DNA from: VRUE01 sp963703175
GTDB taxonomy: Bacteria; Actinomycetota; Thermoleophilia; Solirubrobacterales; 70-9
Length of the DNA stretch: 64,000 bases
Direction: 5' to 3'
Assembly: GCA_963703175.1 (NCBI GenBank)
Contig: OY969794.1
Location: forward strand, 2,666,001 to 2,730,000
The notes under the pieces are model-generated. The model was given only the letters and a program-made list of their open reading frames with translations. It made no database searches and was not told where the DNA came from. Below, in pieces: positions 25,673 through 34,592 of the stretch (positions are counted from its first letter, which is position 1; each line of letters starts with the position of its first letter). The position numbers were made by a program, and so were the translations under genes.

Positions 25673-26374
25673 TCAGGCCAGGTCGCGCTGCGTCACCACG
25701 CCGTATTGCAGCGCGCATTCCGCGAGCCGCGCCCGCTTCTCGTTCTGGGGCAACTCGCTCAGCTCGAACTTCGCGAAGAGGGCCCGCATGTGCATCTTCA
25801 CCGCGTCGACGCTCAGATGCATCTCGTCGGCGATCTGCTGGTTGGTAGCCGGCGTGGCGAAGCTCTCGCCGTCGCGGAGAGGTCGACAGAGCGCGATGAG
25901 AACGCGGCCCTGGGTCTCGGTCAGCTCGTGAACGGTGGCCGCCTCGGCGGCAACCGCGGTGGGCGCGGCCGGCGCGTGCGCTCCGGACTTGTAGGCGATG
26001 ATCGTCTTCCCGATCCGGATCCGGTCGCCGTCGCGCAGCCGCTGGCGGCCGTTGACCCGCTGCCCGTTGACGTAGGTCCCGTTGGTCGAGAGGCCGTCAT
26101 CGAGGATCACCCACTCGCCCTCCAGGCACTGTAGTTCCGCGTGTAGGCCCGAGACCTCCGCGTCCCAATCGATCGAGATGTCCATCTCGGCGCGTCGGCC
26201 CAGCATCAGCGTCTCCTCTCCGGCCGGCAAGAAGACAAGGTGACCTTCACGGTTTCTGTAGGCCAGGAGCGGCTTACCCGCGCGCTCCGCTGCGAGCAGT
26301 CCCTTCAGCTCACTCGCCGCGAGCGAGTGACGGGCCAGGGGATCGATCTCACTGTTGGAGCCGTGATGTTTCAT
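25673..26374 (-). CDS. FHA-domain protein with C-terminal winged-helix, 233 aa
   Basis: The start is set at ATG 26374 (MKHHGSNSEIDPL); the frame runs upstream to 26701, but that part is low-complexity and Arg/Thr-rich. Residues about 55-110 are an FHA phosphothreonine-binding domain with LMLGRR, SGLHAEL and LSTNGTYVNGQRV, and the key Arg, Ser, His and Asn are present. Residues about 150-225 form an HTH (TNQQIADEMHLSVDAVKMHMRALF) like those of response-type regulators. Thus phosphopeptide binding may control DNA binding. It is convergent with the CHASE2 kinase, only the IS481 copy lying between them, which suggests a kinase-reader pair. Confidence 0.85.
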   Translation of the reverse strand: MKHHGSNSEIDPLARHSLAASELKGLLAAERAGKPLLAYRNREGHLVFLPAGEETLMLGRRAEMDISIDWDAEVSGLHAELQCLEGEWVILDDGLSTNGTYVNGQRVNGRQRLRDGDRIRIGKTIIAYKSGAHAPAAPTAVAAEAATVHELTETQGRVLIALCRPLRDGESFATPATNQQIADEMHLSVDAVKMHMRALFAKFELSELPQNEKRARLAECALQYGVVTQRDLA

Positions 26375-26864
26375 AAAGCGAAGGGGGCTGCGCCCGCGAA
26401 CCCTATTGCGCCCTCGGCCATATCCGGCCGCTGCCATCCAAGTCGAGCCGGGGAAGGTCGGGAGTCGTCGGGTTGCACGACGTGCCACTGGAGCCGGTGA
26501 GCCAGAGACAACCGGCGCTTCCAGATGCGGATGGCGCCACGATCGCTGACGCCGACGTCGAATGTCGACGAGAAGGCCCCTGTGCGTACATGCGTGATCG
26601 TCTCCCAGGGCGATCGCCTGACGCGTTGACCTCTCGGGAGCTCGGGTCTGGCGATTCGTGGCGGAGCTCGCCGCGTGTCGTCCACACGCTTGAGGCTGCA
26701 AAGGACACGGAGATCATCGAGGTCTCAACGCCTCAGCTCAAGGACGTCGTCCGCTCGGAGGACCGATACGGCCGGCGTGGGTGACACCGCGCTGTGTAAA
26801 CGGCTGAGCAACCCGAATCGCCGGCGGCCGCTGAGACCGGCAGTCGACCTGCTGCGGCGCCTCG
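26375..26864. other. gene-free region upstream of the FHA gene
   Basis: Several frames are open, but none shows a start, composition or motif typical of a gene. This stretch should contain the FHA gene promoter on the minus strand. No hairpin or repeat of note is seen before repeat B begins. Confidence 0.4.
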
Positions 26865-27077
26865 GCGGAAATCAAACCCGCCCCGTCGCGTTCGGGCACT
26901 TCTGCGCCGAAGTTCCCAAATCGCTGCATATCGGCGCATATCCGCGCGTATTGCTGATCGCGGCCGACTGCCGAGCGGCTACGAACCCCTGCAAGCGGCC
27001 ATATTCACTGCCCGCTGGTCTCGGAGACGGGCCTAGTTGCCATGCAGAAGGTCGAGGGTTCGAATCCCTTCAGCCGC
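26865..27077 (+). repeat. att-like repeat B: conserved arm plus tRNA-Gly(GCC) 3' half
   Basis: The tRNA-derived core is 27037-27077 (TTGCCATGCAGAAGGTCGAG to CAGCCGC), followed by the same TTTTTACCTG as copy A. The upstream arm contains AATCAAACC, GGGCACTTCTGCGCCGAAGT, the paired GCATATC motifs and CCCCTGCAAGCGGCC. It marks the boundary between the CHASE2/FHA segment and the tRNA-Met island. Confidence 0.8.
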
Positions 27078-27387
27078 TTTTTACCTGTAAATCAGCATTT
27101 TTTCTGGCGCGGCAGTTCGGTTTTTCGTCCCGTTTTTGGGCACTCGAATCCTGAACCAGGATCGTATTTTCGCCCATTTTCGGGCACTGGTGCCCGAAAT
27201 AATGCGGATTTTGGGCTGAAGTCGTTTCCGCTCGGGCGTCTGCGTCCCACGCAGTAGGTCCAGGGTTTGAGTTTTCGGTCACTCCGCGGGGATCACGTCG
27301 ATCCTTCGGTCGGAAAGTGCGGAGCCGGCTGTCGCTGGGAGGCGTTTTGCTTCGGCCTCGTTGCCTGTTCTTACCGCGGGGAGGATC
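27078..27387 (+). other. downstream arm of repeat B with hairpins and degenerate tRNA-like piece
   Basis: No gene is seen. Hairpin arms TTTCGGGCAC/GTGCCCGAAA occur near 27177-27199. GTCCCACGCAGTAGGTCCAG near 27244-27265 matches the block after repeat A. The region then leads into the tRNA-Met repeat. Confidence 0.5.
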
Positions 27388-27500
27388 CCCAGCCGATCTC
27401 GATTCCGCGAAAGCCGCTTGAAACCGTGCCCACGTAGCCAGCGGGACCCCAGGCTCGGGCTCATAATCCGAAGGTCGCGGGTTCGAATCCCGCCCCAGCT
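27388..27500 (+). repeat. left tRNA-Met(CAT) 3'-half direct repeat of the Hachiman island
   Basis: The segment begins CCCAGCCGATCTCGATTCCG. It contains an anticodon arm with loop CTCATAA (anticodon CAT), AAGGTCGCGGG, TTCGAATCCCG and an acceptor-like end. The 5' half of the tRNA is missing. It is nearly identical to 34358-34472, with two substitutions and one or two single-base indels, so it is a strong candidate attL for the intervening island. Confidence 0.8.
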
Positions 27501-27839
27501 ATTTCACAAAACCCCGTAAATGCGGGATTTTTAGTTGAATTGTCTTACAGATAATAGGGTGCAAAATTGGCCTTGAGGCAAGCTCTGGGGCAAGATGAGG
27601 TCTGGGAGAGGTGAATTCCAGCCCTTTGGTAGCGCGTCCGGTCCGCCCGCATTTCGGTTGTGAGAAACGCGAAATGGGTGGTTCCTGAAAGCGCGACAGC
27701 CCCCGGGGCTTCGCGTCGAAGTAAGTCCGCAACTACGGGCGTTTCCGCTACCTGGTTGAGTCCGGTGCGGCTCCTATCTTGAGCCGAAGCGTCTGGAGGG
27801 CCGGCCGGTCACTCCTTGTTCCGCTTGGAGCCGCCCGCG
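27501..27839. other. gene-free leader of the Hachiman-like operon
   Basis: Nothing codes here convincingly. The stretch is the most AT-rich of the neighbourhood (ATTTTTAGTTGAATTG and TAATAGGGTGCAAAATTGG) and should hold the promoter for the following operon. TTGAGT at 27756 and TATCTT at 27775 are present but too closely spaced for a standard promoter. Confidence 0.4.
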
Positions 27840-28631
27840 ATGACCCCATGCACGATCACAGAGGACTACTCCGACCGCTCGGGCCAGGCGACGTGGATCG
27901 GAAGCTCAATCGCCGCGGACCCGGACTTTCGCGCGTTCATCAGCGGCCCGGTCTGCGAGCGCCTCGAAGACGCGGAGGAGAGCCAGGCTTTTGCGGCCGA
28001 GCTCACTGGTCTTGCTGGGACCGGGGTGGCGGTCGAGACCGTCGAGGCGGTGCTCACCGCCGATGGCCACGAACGCCAGCCCTGGGAGGTGGGGGAGGCG
28101 ATGGCCGAGGTTCTCCTCGCCGAACACAGGGGGGCCATTTGGCCTTGGAATACCGAGCGCGATAAGCGCACTCCCAAGGCATCGCTCCCAGGCGCCGACT
28201 TGATCGGCTTCGTCACCCTCGATGACGGCGAGACCTCGCTGGCCATCGGTGAGGTGAAGACGTCCGCTGACGAGGACAGGCCACCGGGAGTCATAAACGG
28301 TCGCGGCGGGATGGCCCATCAGCTTGAGCGCCTTGAGCGCGACAGGGCCCTTCAAGTCACGATCCTCAAGTGGCTTCGACCGCGCTGCGATGGAACTGAC
28401 TACTGGCCTCACTACGAGAGCGCAGTCCGTAGGTTTCTGAACTCGCGGGGACAGGATTTCATTCTCTTTGGCCTGCTCATGCGTGACACGACCCCCCACG
28501 CCCTCGACCTGGAAGCGAGAGGCAAGGCCCTTGGGGAGGTCGACGCTCCTACGGCCTATGAGCTGAGTGCCTGGTATCTCCCACATCCCATCGCCGAGTG
28601 GCCGCAGCTGGCCGCCGGAGCGACTCAGTGA
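27840..28631 (+). CDS. hamA: HamA-like (DUF1837-type) putative nuclease of a Hachiman system
   Basis: ATG 27840 opens a 263-residue protein. Residues about 118-142 read GADLIGFVTLDDGETSLAIGE followed by VK, giving an Asp (D120) and an E138-x-K140. This is the PD-(D/E)xK pattern seen in the DUF1837/Cap4-like fold of HamA and AbpA. Its stop overlaps the start of a large DEAH helicase (GTGA), the standard two-gene Hachiman order. In that system HamA is a DNA nuclease held by HamB and released on sensing phage DNA. It lies between tRNA-Met repeats, as defence islands often do. The family assignment rests on motif and context; the rest of the protein is divergent. Confidence 0.6.
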   Translation: MTPCTITEDYSDRSGQATWIGSSIAADPDFRAFISGPVCERLEDAEESQAFAAELTGLAGTGVAVETVEAVLTADGHERQPWEVGEAMAEVLLAEHRGAIWPWNTERDKRTPKASLPGADLIGFVTLDDGETSLAIGEVKTSADEDRPPGVINGRGGMAHQLERLERDRALQVTILKWLRPRCDGTDYWPHYESAVRRFLNSRGQDFILFGLLMRDTTPHALDLEARGKALGEVDAPTAYELSAWYLPHPIAEWPQLAAGATQ

Positions 28632-31600
28632 CGCCCAGCTGGATCGAGGCGGCCATTCCGGGCGACGCCTCGCGAGAGGTTGCGGCGGAAGCAACTCGAA
28701 CGCGAATCGGCGAGGCCTTGGAGGTGCCGATTGAGACGATCGATCACGACTCCGTGGGCTTTGTGCAGCAGGCTTGGGAGCTGGCACTCTTCGATGCCCT
28801 CGAAACGAGCGATGGAGACCTCGGCGAGATTCGCCGGTTGGCCGAGCGGGCTTTTCAGCTGGTCAGGGTTCTGGACTCGCCGCAGGAACCGTTGTCGGCT
28901 GCTCGTTTTCTTGTCAAGGTCGGCTGCCTTGGTCTTCTGGCCGATCGGCAGGCCGATGCTGCCAGGTTGCTCTCCAAACGCACGCCACACGAGGCTGGTG
29001 CTCAGGACGCTTGGGGGGAGCGCACTCAAGCGGCTATCTGGAGCGCCTGGTTGCGCCTGATTCGCAAGGACGGATGGACGGACCTCGACGCCATCGGGGT
29101 TCTAGTCGCGGACCTGCGCGCGGCTCAGCGAGAGTTTGAGGGGGACTACCTCGACGCGGAAGCCGCCGTGGCGCGGGCGCGGGCCTGGGAGCTAGTCGCT
29201 CTCTACCACGTTGCTCACGCCGCAGAGATTCTTGCCGAGTTCGTGACTACGGGCTCCTCCGAGGGGCATTTCGACGTCCGTCAGCAGCTAGATGGACAAT
29301 TTGATCGGGCGCTCACGGCCTGCGGACGCGGCGAGTTGGTCGAGCTCGAAGTCTTGCTCCGGTTCTTGAGGGCGGCGGCGAGCCGGCTCGTGGACAACAG
29401 CATCTGGACGGTGACCCGGGCCGTGAATAGTCGGGTCACCGATTTCGTGCGGTCAGTGGTCAGCCGCGGGCGTCACCAGCCACTGTTCGAAGTACTGCCT
29501 CCCCAGCGGCAGGCCCTGCGCGAGCAGGGCCTGCTTGGCAGTTCGACTCGATCCGTTGTCGTCAGTCTCCCCACCTCTAGTGGCAAGACGCTGATCGCCC
29601 AGTTCCGCATCCTGCAGGCCCTAAACCAGTTCGATAGAGAGCGGGGCTGGGTCGCCTATTTGGCCCCCACGCGAGCGCTCGTCAATCAGATGACGCGTCG
29701 GTTGCGTGAGGATTTCGCCCCACTCGGCATCTCGGTCGAGCGCGTCAGTCCAGCCCTTGAGGTTGACGGCTTGGAGGCAGCCCTCCTGACCGAGCGCGAT
29801 GAGGATTCCCTCTTTCGCGTACTCGTCACCACCCCGGAGAAGCTTGACCTCCTCATCCGGGGCGGATGGGAAGAGGAGATTGGCCGACCGCTCACCCTCG
29901 TCGTAGTAGACGAGGCGCACAATCTGCAGCAGGGAGATAGGGGCCTTCGACTAGAGCTCCTGCTGGCGACGATCAATCGTGAGTGCCGCTTTGCACAGTT
30001 CCTCTTGCTCACCCCGTTTCTGGACGATGCCGAGGTTTTGAGTCAGTGGCTTGACCCGAGCAGCCACGATGAGGTTCGCCTTGCCGTCGACTGGGTTCCG
30101 AATGATCGGTCGATCATGCTCAGTCATGCGCATGCTGCCGAAGGCAGAGGCGCCTTCTCCATTGAGCTGGAGGCGCTGCACACCACCCACCCCACTCTCT
30201 ATTCGCAGACCCTTTTCGGTCTTGAGACTGACCGACCACTGGGTCTCAGTTGGTCCGCTGTCAACGGTAGCCCGAACAAGATCGCGGCTGCCACCGCGGA
30301 GCTGCTCAAAGACAGAGGCTCGTCAATCATCCTCGCGCAGCGCACTGACTACGCCTGGGGTATCGCAAAGGCTCTCTACGAGGGCCAGGGAGTCGATGGG
30401 GGTATGTCTCCAGCCGTCGAACTTGTGCGCGACTTTCTCGCTGAGGAAATGGGGGAGACGTTTCCCCTAGTCAAGTACTTGGAGCGCGGAGTCGGAGTCC
30501 ACCATTCTGGGATCTCAGAGGACTGCCGCGTGCTGATCGAGTGGCTTCTTGAGAAGGAGGACATCACCTACCTGGCTGCGACTACGACCATTTCTCAGGG
30601 GGTCAACTTCCCGGTTGCCTCGGTCATCCTCGCCAGTCACCAGTATCCGTATGGAGAAGACATTCCACCTCAGGACTTCTGGAACGTCGCAGGTCGCACC
30701 GGGAGAATCGGACAGGGAGACCTCGGGATCGTCGCCCTTGCCTGCGCTGATGACGATCGCGCGGTGGTTCTCCGCGATTTCGTCAACAGGCAGGTCGCCG
30801 GTTTTGACTCGACTTTGGTCAAGATGGCGCTGGCCGCTCGCGATGCAATCTCCGAAGGCGATCTAAGTCGCCTTTCCTACCTTCCTGCCTGGTCTGGTTT
30901 TCTGCAGTACCTGGCCCATAGCTACCGTCAGATCGGCGATCCGAATCTGTTTGCGACCGAGGTCGAGCAGGTTTTGCGGGGCGCTCTTGGCTACCAGCAA
31001 CTGCGAGAAAGGGAGCCCGAGCTCGCCGAGGGTCTACTCGATGCGGTTGGGGTCTACGCGGAGGGGCTGGCGGGAAAGCCACTTAGCCTTGTGGATGCGA
31101 CGGGTTTCTCCTGGGAGAGCGTTAGTGCCACGCTGGCCCGAGTTGGAGAAGCTGGAATATCTGCGGACTCCTGGGATGGGGCCACCCTTTTTACCGGGGC
31201 TTCGAATGACCTCAGGCGCCTCATGGGCTTGATCCTTGAGGTTCCGGAGTTGCGGGAGAACCTTGACTTCGCCCTCGGAGGAACCAAGGTGAATGGGGCG
31301 CTCTTGGCCCAGGTCACTAGCGACTGGGTCCAAGGTCGGCAGTTGGCTGATATTGCAGAGGAGTACTTCGTGCGGGAAAAAGGTCCGCCGGAGGCTGCGA
31401 TGACCGAATGCTGCAAGGTCATCTATGGCAGGCTCGCACCAACCGTTTCTTGGGGGCTCTCGGCACTTCAGAGCCTGACTCTCGGAGACGCGTTGGAGCA
31501 GATGCCGGAGGCAGATGCTGAGACCGTAAGGAACCTTCCATCGCGGGTCTTCTACGGGGTCAACAGCGACTCAGCCATCGCCCTCCGGCTTTTGGGGGTC

Positions 31601-31783
31601 CCCCGCGGAGCGGCGACCCCGCTTGCCGAGAGTCTTCCCGCAGCGCAGCGCGGTGAGTCGGTCGCCCGCCTTCGAAATGATCTGACCGAGATGGCCGAGA
31701 GCGATTGGAAAGCTGCGATCGGAGAGAAAGGTGGGCTGTATCGGTCAGTTTGGCGAGTGCTCGAGGGCGAGCGACCTGACTAG
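28628..31783 (+). CDS. hamB: HamB-like superfamily 2 DEAH helicase
   Basis: The start is GTG 28628 (VTPSWIEAAIPGDASREV), overlapping hamA. The protein has 1051 residues: an N-terminal helical region of about 280, then a helicase core with Walker A TSSGKT (K320), TPEKLD, DEAH (D428-H431) and LLTPFLDD in the first RecA domain. ISQGVNFPVASVI and GRTGRIGQ (motif VI) follow in the second. The last ~350 residues are helical. Large helicases of this layout pair with DUF1837 proteins in Hachiman and AbpAB. No frame damage is seen, so the system looks complete. Confidence 0.7.
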   Translation: MTPSWIEAAIPGDASREVAAEATRTRIGEALEVPIETIDHDSVGFVQQAWELALFDALETSDGDLGEIRRLAERAFQLVRVLDSPQEPLSAARFLVKVGCLGLLADRQADAARLLSKRTPHEAGAQDAWGERTQAAIWSAWLRLIRKDGWTDLDAIGVLVADLRAAQREFEGDYLDAEAAVARARAWELVALYHVAHAAEILAEFVTTGSSEGHFDVRQQLDGQFDRALTACGRGELVELEVLLRFLRAAASRLVDNSIWTVTRAVNSRVTDFVRSVVSRGRHQPLFEVLPPQRQALREQGLLGSSTRSVVVSLPTSSGKTLIAQFRILQALNQFDRERGWVAYLAPTRALVNQMTRRLREDFAPLGISVERVSPALEVDGLEAALLTERDEDSLFRVLVTTPEKLDLLIRGGWEEEIGRPLTLVVVDEAHNLQQGDRGLRLELLLATINRECRFAQFLLLTPFLDDAEVLSQWLDPSSHDEVRLAVDWVPNDRSIMLSHAHAAEGRGAFSIELEALHTTHPTLYSQTLFGLETDRPLGLSWSAVNGSPNKIAAATAELLKDRGSSIILAQRTDYAWGIAKALYEGQGVDGGMSPAVELVRDFLAEEMGETFPLVKYLERGVGVHHSGISEDCRVLIEWLLEKEDITYLAATTTISQGVNFPVASVILASHQYPYGEDIPPQDFWNVAGRTGRIGQGDLGIVALACADDDRAVVLRDFVNRQVAGFDSTLVKMALAARDAISEGDLSRLSYLPAWSGFLQYLAHSYRQIGDPNLFATEVEQVLRGALGYQQLREREPELAEGLLDAVGVYAEGLAGKPLSLVDATGFSWESVSATLARVGEAGISADSWDGATLFTGASNDLRRLMGLILEVPELRENLDFALGGTKVNGALLAQVTSDWVQGRQLADIAEEYFVREKGPPEAAMTECCKVIYGRLAPTVSWGLSALQSLTLGDALEQMPEADAETVRNLPSRVFYGVNSDSAIALRLLGVPRGAATPLAESLPAAQRGESVARLRNDLTEMAESDWKAAIGEKGGLYRSVWRVLEGERPD

Positions 31784-32306
31784 TCCGACCTGAGATTCGC
31801 TGGTGCTGCTCGGCGAGCGAAGCCGATATCTGGCCAACGCCCCGACGAGGCCATCTTCGCCGTTGCTCTTGGTGGCCGGTCCGCTGGGGCAAGAAATGGA
31901 GCAAGGTGCCCCACAGATTCCAGCCGATCTCAGCGTAGTTCGATCTCGCGAAAATCGCTCTAGACCGCGCTCCACGTAGTCCAGCCGATCCAACGGATCA
32001 ATCTCATAAGCGGACTGTCCGTGTAGGAACCCGACAGTCAATAGGGCTTGCCTCGCCAGATCCGTGTCCCCCGCCCGTCGGTCGACCTCCACGATCAGGG
32101 TAGCGCGGCGGCTGCCCAGGCCGGCCCCGAGCCCGGAGGCCATGGCCGCGCGGGTGTCCGTAAGGCGGGGTTATCGGGCGTGGGGGGAATCGAGACTGAC
32201 CGGCAAGTTCCGATCGTTGCGCCAAGTTGGCGTCTGCGGTCTCTCAGTGGACTGAATTAGGAATGTCGTAATATCCCGCCGTCGTGTCAGCCAGTCAGGA
32301 CTAATT
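31784..32306 (+). other. decayed att/integrase-end remnant between HamB and the glycosidase gene
   Basis: No intact gene. From 31886 the sequence GGGGCAAGAAATGGAGCAAG, then CCCCACAGATTCCAGCCGAT, then ...CTCATAAGCGG parallels 34316-34445 (GGGGCAAGAAATGGGGCAAG and so on), the right tRNA-Met junction, but with many changes. It looks like an older third junction. GGGGTTATCGGGCGTGGGGG at 32167-32186 repeats exactly at 13903-13922. The end of the stretch holds the promoter for the next gene (AATTAGGAATGTCGTAATAT). Confidence 0.5.
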
Positions 32307-34259
32307 GTGTCTAGCTCCACTCGATCATTCGGTTTCAAGCGGTTCCTCGGCATCTGCCTAGCCGCTCTTGCCGCCGTACTCGTGATGGCCCCGACAGCGA
32401 GCGCGTTGCCTGAACTGTTCTGGGGCCTGAATAACGGGAACCGCGCCTATCAGGCAAACCCCGACGACTGGGACGCGATGCAGGAACTGGGAATCAAGCA
32501 GTTCCGCATGGAACTCAACTGGGGCGTCGTCTCCCATAAAGGCACTCTGGGAATCGGAAACTACGACTGGTCACAGTATGACACCGTGTTTCGCCTCGCT
32601 GCCGAACACGGGGTCAAAATCCTTCCGATTCTCTATGGGCGGAAGGATGAATCCCATCTGTTCCCGACTGAAGCTGAATACGCCGGATGGGATCTGTGGG
32701 TTCGCTTGGCGGCTGCGCGTTACGGCTGGAACGGTGTCTTCTGGACCCAGGCAGGGCACCCCGCCAACGTCACGCCGCCGGTCGCGTGGGAGGTATGGAA
32801 CGAGCCAAATCTAGGAGGTAACAGCCCGAACGGAACTATCGCGAACCCCGAAAAATACGTTGACCTGCTGAAACGAACCGCCGAACCGATCCGAAGCGTC
32901 CAGGCCGGTTTCCCGGTTAGTGTCCTACTAGGCGGACTTTTCTGGAACGCTACTACCGGGTGGGACAAAGAAGGCAAATATTTTGATTATCAGGGATCGG
33001 GCTTCCTGGAACTCGTTCGCATCGACGGGGGAGGGCCCTACTTCGATGGGTTGTCGCTTCACCCGTATGCGTTTTACGCGCCCGACAATGTTGCGAAGGT
33101 CAAGGAAAGCATCACGAACGCTCGCCTCGAACTAAACAGGTTCTCGGGCGGTAGTGGCAAGAGCATCTGGATAACGGAGCTCGGCTGGGGTCTGGCCGGT
33201 GCGGGTGCGCCCTCTTTCACCGAACTAGTGCAGGCGTCGAATCTCAACTCGAGCGTCCAATGGATCAAGGAAGTGGCCGCCAGCAAGAACATCCAGTCCT
33301 TCGCCTGGTTCGACTATCGAGATATCGAAGGTGATCGCTGGGACCTCCATTCGGGCTTGCGGTCGACCACTGGCGCGTACCGCACGGCGTGGTGCATGTA
33401 CGCGAGCCAGATTGGAGTTCACCCCTGCAATCCCTCCGCGTCATGGCACTTCGATCAGCTCGGGGCCAGCATCGCGGGAGACCCGGACATCGCCTCTTGG
33501 GAACCGAACCGGCTGGACGTCTTCGCCAGAGGCTGGGAAAACGGGCTCTGGGACAGATACTGGGCGGGGTCCTGGAGCGCATGGGGAGTGATCGGGACGG
33601 AACTCGTGTCCGGGCCGGGGGCGGTTTCCTGGGGCCCGAACAGGATCGACGTCGTCGGTCGGGCCGCGAACAACACCGTCAAGCACTGGTACTGGGCCAG
33701 TGGCTGGCACGTAGACAACATCGGTGGCAACATCACCTCGGACCCCGACATCGCATCGTGGGAACCGGAAGAGCTGAACGTATTCGCGCGCGGCGCAGGC
33801 AACGAATTGGCTGGGGCCTGGTGGGAACACGGCTCCGGCTGGAGTTCGTGGGGGAACCTCGGCAGCCTGGGCGCTCCTCTAGGAGGAGGGCCAACCGCGG
33901 TCTCGTGGGGTCACGGGAGGGTGGATGTGTTCGCGCGCGCTCCCGATAATACGCTGGAGCACTGGTTCTGGGAAACCAGCGCGGGCAACGGGTGGCAGTT
34001 CCAGAATCTCGGTGGCAACATCACCTCGGATCCCGACGCGTCTTCCTGGGGCACGAACAGGCTCGACGTCTTCGCCAAGGGCGCTGACAACACGCTTGTC
34101 CACATCTACTGGGATGGCACGGCGTGGAGCCCCTGGCAGAGCCTGGGCGGAACGCTGACCTCTGGGCCGGGAGCGGTGTCCTGGGGCGCGAACCGCATCG
34201 ACGTCGTCGCGCGTGGCGCGGGCCCGAGCTTCGAAGTCCTGCACTGGTATTGGGGCTAG
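32307..34259 (+). CDS. secreted glycoside hydrolase (GH5/GH39-like) with lectin-like propeller
   Basis: GTG 32307 gives a signal peptide (FLGICLAALAAVLVMAPTASA). Residues about 35-370 form a TIM-barrel glycosidase: WEVWNEPN contains the expected acid/base Glu (E166) and WITELGWG the nucleophile Glu (E291), as in clan GH-A. Residues about 385-650 hold at least five repeats of the type GDPDIASWEPNRLDVFARGxxNxLWxxxWxGxWSxW, as in PLL-type fucose-binding lectin propellers. The protein would be exported to act on and hold a glycan. The substrate cannot be told. It is the last gene before the right tRNA-Met repeat. Confidence 0.8.
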   Translation: MSSSTRSFGFKRFLGICLAALAAVLVMAPTASALPELFWGLNNGNRAYQANPDDWDAMQELGIKQFRMELNWGVVSHKGTLGIGNYDWSQYDTVFRLAAEHGVKILPILYGRKDESHLFPTEAEYAGWDLWVRLAAARYGWNGVFWTQAGHPANVTPPVAWEVWNEPNLGGNSPNGTIANPEKYVDLLKRTAEPIRSVQAGFPVSVLLGGLFWNATTGWDKEGKYFDYQGSGFLELVRIDGGGPYFDGLSLHPYAFYAPDNVAKVKESITNARLELNRFSGGSGKSIWITELGWGLAGAGAPSFTELVQASNLNSSVQWIKEVAASKNIQSFAWFDYRDIEGDRWDLHSGLRSTTGAYRTAWCMYASQIGVHPCNPSASWHFDQLGASIAGDPDIASWEPNRLDVFARGWENGLWDRYWAGSWSAWGVIGTELVSGPGAVSWGPNRIDVVGRAANNTVKHWYWASGWHVDNIGGNITSDPDIASWEPEELNVFARGAGNELAGAWWEHGSGWSSWGNLGSLGAPLGGGPTAVSWGHGRVDVFARAPDNTLEHWFWETSAGNGWQFQNLGGNITSDPDASSWGTNRLDVFAKGADNTLVHIYWDGTAWSPWQSLGGTLTSGPGAVSWGANRIDVVARGAGPSFEVLHWYWG

Positions 34260-34357
34260 ATAACCTGGTCGGCCCTCGGGGAGCTAGAGGACGCGAGCTA
34301 CGTCGCCAGCCTCTGGGGCAAGAAATGGGGCAAGAAGCCCCACAGACTCCAGCCGAT

Positions 34358-34472
34358 CCCAGCCGATCTCGATTCCGCGAAAGCCGCTTGAAACCGTGCC
34401 CACGTAGCCAGCGGGACCCCAGGCTCGGGCTCATAACCCGAAGGTCGCGGGGTTCGAATCCCGCCCCCGCTA
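34358..34472 (+). repeat. right tRNA-Met(CAT) 3'-half direct repeat
   Basis: This is the near-identical partner of 27388-27500, with loop CTCATAA, GGTTCGAATCCCGCCCCCGC and the acceptor end. Upstream bases 34311-34390 encode residues such as WGKKWGKK and AKAA ending in TGA, as at the C-terminus of a lost integrase. The 5' tRNA half is absent. Confidence 0.8.
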
Positions 34473-34476
34473 TAGG

Positions 34477-34502
34477 AAAAGGCCCCGGAAACGGGCCTTT
34501 TT
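34477..34502 (+). terminator. intrinsic terminator after the tRNA-Met half
   Basis: The arms AAAAGGCCC and GGGCCTTTT flank a short GC loop, and the second arm ends in a T-run. It sits 5 bases after the tRNA-Met 3' end, as a native tRNA terminator would. Confidence 0.8.
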
Positions 34503-34592
34503 CTGCCTCACCCCAGGTTTCTCGGTGCACCTTGGTACCAATTTGGTACCAATTTTCCTGCTGCGCTCGGCCGTTGACGGGCGTCTCGGCCT

